In this document: one piece after another, positions 60,710 through 64,000 of the stretch
Position numbering within the stretch: position 1 is the first letter of the stretch
Layout: the number at the start of each line of letters is the position of its first letter
Assembly (NCBI RefSeq): GCF_042652345.1
Contig: NZ_JBHSJJ010000001.1
Span: forward strand, 372,001-436,000
Reading direction: 5' to 3'
Origin: Negadavirga shengliensis
GTDB taxonomy: Bacteria > Bacteroidota > Bacteroidia > Cytophagales > Cyclobacteriaceae
Length of the DNA stretch: 64,000 nt
Program-made: the position numbers and the translations under genes
Notes under the pieces: generated by a model
Databases searched by the model: none
Told to the model about the DNA's origin: nothing
Seen by the model: only the letters and a program-made list of their open reading frames with translations

Positions 60710-61384
60710 TTAAAAACTATAATTTTTACTGAAAATAAACGGGGCATAAAAAGCAAGGCCAAAGGACAGGTACATCAATCCCGCAAAAAACTGGACCCAA
60801 TGAACCGTCTGGCCCACACCAAAAGTCCCAATTTCGGGAAAAGAATAGGAAAGTATAAAAAAGATGTAACTTTCTCCAAACGAAAACAATATCCAGGACG
60901 CAATCCAGAAGTAGGGCAAGGACAAGAGGTTGACTTCCTGATACCGGTTTTGTTTTAATATATCTTTAAAAAAAATAATGCAGAAAAACAGTATCATCCC
61001 ATGACCGACTAAATAGGTATAAGATTGGACCCCGGTTTCCAGAGGCTGTACAAACAGGCTGATGATAACCCCAGCTCCTAAAAAAACCGCAGTTGTGGGC
61101 AAAACCCTTTTTTGCAGTTGACAGCTGAACGGCAATTGGTGGAACAACCCAAGCATCACCAATGTCTTCAAGTAGACAAACAATAGGTTATAATGCACAT
61201 ATTTACTGTCCGTTGTTTTCGGGATAAGATGCCAGAAGGTTTCAGATAGGATCGCACTCATCAAAATGATGAAAACGATGGCATTTACCTTCCTGTACTC
61301 CGGATTGCTACGGTTTAGGAAAAAGTAGCTTCCGGAAAGTATTGTTCCCAGCAATAAAGCGATATGATAAAAAGACCACAGCAT
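60710..61384 (-). CDS. Seven-helix integral membrane protein, unknown family
   Basis: A 224-residue protein with about seven hydrophobic segments (for example IALLLGTILSGSYFFL, AIVFIILMSAILSETFWHLI, ILFFCIIFFKDIL, FGESYIFFILSYSFPEIGTF). It has no family that I recognise, and Lys/Arg fall mostly between helices 3-4, as in inner-membrane proteins with N-terminus out. Its gene lies 86 bases upstream of metK on the same strand. Confidence 0.7.
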   Translation of the reverse strand: MLWSFYHIALLLGTILSGSYFFLNRSNPEYRKVNAIVFIILMSAILSETFWHLIPKTTDSKYVHYNLLFVYLKTLVMLGLFHQLPFSCQLQKRVLPTTAVFLGAGVIISLFVQPLETGVQSYTYLVGHGMILFFCIIFFKDILKQNRYQEVNLLSLPYFWIASWILFSFGESYIFFILSYSFPEIGTFGVGQTVHWVQFFAGLMYLSFGLAFYAPFIFSKNYSF

Positions 61385-61470
61385 GTAGTATAGATCACGT
61401 ATGCAATTTAAGGAGACCTAACTACTTAGCCAATACCGTGATCAGGGTATTTTTTTTGCATTTTGGTTAT

Positions 61471-61504
61471 AAAAAAACGCCGGCCTCATAACAGAAGCCG
61501 ACGC
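61471..61504 (-). terminator. Terminator of secDF
   Basis: On the minus strand GCGTCGGCTTC pairs with GAGGCCGGCGT across a 6-base loop (11 bp, three wobbles), followed by TTTTTT. It lies 26 bases after the secDF stop. Confidence 0.85.
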
Positions 61505-61529
61505 CTTTTCTTTAGTAGTGGCAAAAAGG

Positions 61530-64000
61530 TTATGCAACCTTTTTGGTCTGCTCTTTAGCCTCTCCTGCCAATTCTTTTTTCATCAAATCCACTACTATCG
61601 GCGTAGCGATGTATATAGAGGAATAAGTACCCACCAAAACACCGATCAACAAAGCGAAAGAAAAACCGCGAAGCACCTCGCCTCCAAAAATCAAAAGCAC
61701 CAATACCACAATCAGGGTGGTCGCCGAAGTGATCAAAGTCCTTGCCATCGTTTGGTTGATGGCGTCATTGAACATCTGTACGAGACGGTTGGTTCCCCTG
61801 TTGGAGATATTCTCACGGATCCGGTCAAAGACAATCACGGTATCGTTGATGGAATAACCGATCACTGTAAGAACCGCTGCAATAAATACCTGATCTATTT
61901 CGAATGTGGCTCCCAATGCGCTGGCTATGGAAAACGCCGCTATTACAAAGAACGTATCGTGCACCAGGGCGATGATAGAAGCCAGTGAAAACTGCCACTT
62001 CCTGAACCTTAGCAGGATGTACAGGAAAATTGCCACCAAGGCGAAGAACATCGCCTCCAAAGAGGATTTCTTAATGTCATCTGCAACCGTCGCCCCTACT
62101 TTGTTGGAACCGGTGATAGAGAAATCACCTCCCGATAGCTGAGTAGCATCTTGCAGGTAGCTGAAACCGGTAACGGCCGCAATACCCTCTCTAACCCTGG
62201 TTTCAACTTCCCTATTGGCTTCATCGGAATCCTCATTGATAAGATAGGAGGTTGTCACCTTCAAGATGTTGTTGGCACCATAGGTTTTCACCTCCACTGC
62301 CCCGTCAAACTCCCCATCCAAGCCGACTTTCAGATCAGAGGCAGGCACGGCTTCGCTGAATTCCACAATATAGTACCTACCACCGGTAAAATCCACTCCG
62401 AATTTGAGTCCCGAGGTAAGTCCTATGATCAATCCAACAATAATAATAGAGGTGGAAATGAGGTAGGCCACTTTTCTCTTGCTGAGAAAATCTATATTGA
62501 GACTGGTCAAAAGATCTCTGGCGAATGGAGTAGAAAATGACAATTTGCTCTTGTCCCCCTTTTTACTCATCCAATATACAATCACCCTTGTAATGAACAC
62601 TGCTGAGAAGAAAGAGGATGCAATGCCGATCATCAATACGATGGCAAATCCTTTCACTGGTCCCTGGCCCAAAGCATACAATATGGCGCCTGTCAAAAAG
62701 GTGGTCACATTGGAATCAAGAATGGCACTGAATGCTTTGTTATAACCGCTGCTAATGGCTTGAAGCAAGCCGGATCCATTTCGGATTTCTTCTTTGATCC
62801 TTTCGAATATCAGCACATTGGCGTCAATGGACATACCGATGGTAAGTACAATACCCGCTATACCAGGCAAGGTTAGGGCAGCGCCGAGCTGCGCTAAAAT
62901 TCCAAGAATAAAGAATATGTTGAAAAGCAGCGCTGCTATGGCTACAAAACCGCCTTTGGCATAATAGGCCACCATAAACAACACCACCAACGCGAGGCCG
63001 GCGATCATGGAATTGATACCCTGTTTACTGGCTTCCACCCCCAGCGTAGGTCCTACTATCGCTTCCTCCACAATCCGGGTCGGAGCCGGCAAAGTACCTG
63101 ATTTCAATATGTTCGCCAGGTCTTTCGCTTCCTCAATGCTGAAGTTACCGGTGATTTCAGATTGGCCCGAAGGAATTTCTCCCTGGACCACCGGGGCCGT
63201 ATAGACGTAATCATCCAAAACAACCGCTATCCGGTTGCCGATATTTTCTGAAGTGAGTTTCCGCCATCTTCTGGCACCTTCAGCATTCATCTGCATGCTG
63301 ACAGCAGGACGGGAAGATTGGTCATAAGACTGGCGTGCATCTGTGATCACGTCTCCCTCCAAGGGTGCCTGATCTGTTCCTCTAGGCGCTTTGATGGCAT
63401 GAAGCTCCAGCAACTCCATATTGTCCGATTTTTGGGGCTTCACCGACCACAAGAACCGGATATCCCTGGGCAGAACGGATTTCACGTCTTCCCGATTCAT
63501 GATCCTGTTGATGGCCAGGGTGTCCCTGACTTCGTACACCAAACCATAATTTGCTTTCAACAACGAAAACAAAGGAGAAACTCCCAGCCCTAAAGAATCA
63601 TCATCGGCTGTACCTTCTGCCAGCTTACGGGCAAGGTCACTTTCCAGATCGGTAGTATCCGCAAGTGCTTTATCATCCTCTACAGGTGATGGCTTTTTGG
63701 CCTTGGCCTCTTCTACCAACAAGGCATTCACATTTTGCAAGGCATCCCCGAATTCATTGATTTCTGCCACCTCCCAAAACTGGAGCTTGGCAACCCCTTG
63801 CAGCAAGTTTCTTACCCTCTCCGGGTTATCCACCCCGGGTAGCTCTATTTGTATCCTGCCCGTGTTCTGGATGCGTTGAATATTGGGTTGAGAGGTGCCA
63901 AATCTGTCGATACGGGTTCTCAGAATGTTGAAAGACCTGTCAATGGCATTCTCAACCTCATCATCTATAATACTCAGGATAGCCGAATCAGACGATTCCA
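61530..64000 (-). CDS. secDF: Fused protein translocase SecDF (5' end outside the window)
   Basis: The SecD and SecF subunits in one chain, which use proton flow to speed protein export at SecYEG. 823 residues are visible; the N-terminus continues past the right edge. The visible part includes the SecD periplasmic domain (FNILRTRIDRFGTSQPNIQR, VDNPERVRNLLQGVA) and membrane helices with GIVLTIGMSIDANVLIFERI, then SecF (GLKFGVDFTGGRYYIVEFSE, IGYSINDTVIVFDRIRENIS). The fusion is typical of Bacteroidota. The tail ends in EAKEQTKKVA. A frame cut at 63833 starts at a GTG in the middle of the conserved domain and is not the real start. Confidence 0.97.
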   Translation of the reverse strand, partial: ESSDSAILSIIDDEVENAIDRSFNILRTRIDRFGTSQPNIQRIQNTGRIQIELPGVDNPERVRNLLQGVAKLQFWEVAEINEFGDALQNVNALLVEEAKAKKPSPVEDDKALADTTDLESDLARKLAEGTADDDSLGLGVSPLFSLLKANYGLVYEVRDTLAINRIMNREDVKSVLPRDIRFLWSVKPQKSDNMELLELHAIKAPRGTDQAPLEGDVITDARQSYDQSSRPAVSMQMNAEGARRWRKLTSENIGNRIAVVLDDYVYTAPVVQGEIPSGQSEITGNFSIEEAKDLANILKSGTLPAPTRIVEEAIVGPTLGVEASKQGINSMIAGLALVVLFMVAYYAKGGFVAIAALLFNIFFILGILAQLGAALTLPGIAGIVLTIGMSIDANVLIFERIKEEIRNGSGLLQAISSGYNKAFSAILDSNVTTFLTGAILYALGQGPVKGFAIVLMIGIASSFFSAVFITRVIVYWMSKKGDKSKLSFSTPFARDLLTSLNIDFLSKRKVAYLISTSIIIVGLIIGLTSGLKFGVDFTGGRYYIVEFSEAVPASDLKVGLDGEFDGAVEVKTYGANNILKVTTSYLINEDSDEANREVETRVREGIAAVTGFSYLQDATQLSGGDFSITGSNKVGATVADDIKKSSLEAMFFALVAIFLYILLRFRKWQFSLASIIALVHDTFFVIAAFSIASALGATFEIDQVFIAAVLTVIGYSINDTVIVFDRIRENISNRGTNRLVQMFNDAINQTMARTLITSATTLIVVLVLLIFGGEVLRGFSFALLIGVLVGTYSSIYIATPIVVDLMKKELAGEAKEQTKKVA

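Noticed and set aside
63833..63833. secDF start at the GTG at 63833
   Set aside because: The upstream frame continues with conserved SecD sequence to the window edge, so this is an internal codon.
1..64000. CRISPR array, IS element, prophage or integron
   Set aside because: No regularly spaced direct repeats, transposase, integrase or phage structural genes were seen anywhere in the window.

Overview
The window reads as chromosomal DNA of a Bacteroidota bacterium, most like Cytophagales and Cyclobacteriaceae. The signs are: matches to the Bacteroidota promoter (TTTG, about 20 bases, TAnnTTTG) in front of several genes; a GldD gliding lipoprotein; TonB-dependent receptors with an N-terminal carboxypeptidase-like domain; a fused SecDF; DUF4382 and GH140 proteins; AT-rich intergenic DNA; and a bacterial kynurenine pathway block. 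It is mostly ordinary core and accessory chromosome. I found no prophage, insertion sequence, CRISPR array or rRNA. Family names are from reading the protein sequences, without a database search.

Layout. 0.5-12 kb: an exported 2-hydroxyacid dehydrogenase, an SDR, an alpha/beta hydrolase overlapping a Tat-exported GH5 enzyme, dxs, scpA with a flippase-like membrane protein, two tandem Kazal inhibitor proteins, an outer-membrane protein and a GH140-like glycosidase. 12-18 kb: ndk, nrnA and three tandem FKBP lipoproteins ending at a two-way terminator shared with guaB. 18-26 kb: an SGNH hydrolase, an RsmB-type methyltransferase, prmC, a two-component system run together with an outer-membrane protein, and a DUF4382 lipoprotein. 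26-30 kb: haaO-kynU-kmo, which turns kynurenine into quinolinate for NAD synthesis. 30-36 kb: an RluA pseudouridine synthase, a strange tRNA-like gene, and a 1,446-residue AsmA-like repeat protein. 36-43 kb: a frameshifted gene remnant, pheS, regulators, a HEAT protein, a VOC protein and a flavoprotein. 43-51 kb: a thiamine-type TonB receptor under a TPP riboswitch with a textbook promoter, a fatty acid desaturase, gldD, a nitroreductase and a second TonB receptor. 51-64 kb: a GMC dehydrogenase pair fused translationally to a SMUG2-like DNA glycosylase, a SlyD-like FKBP, a Gfo/Idh/MocA oxidoreductase, EcsC, a DinB-like protein, metK and secDF, which runs off the right edge.

The most unusual item is at 31724-31865. 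It is a complete class II tRNA fold (perfect 7-bp acceptor stem, 3-bp D stem, canonical T arm) whose variable region is 73 nt and holds two extra hairpins. A 19-bp intrinsic terminator follows at once, so it looks like its own transcription unit. Next to it is the AsmA-like protein, which is built from about seven repeats of roughly 175 residues. Other points worth a look are the FKBP triplication with a decaying active site, the guaB leader palindrome, the TPP-controlled receptor, and short repeats shared by gene-free gaps.
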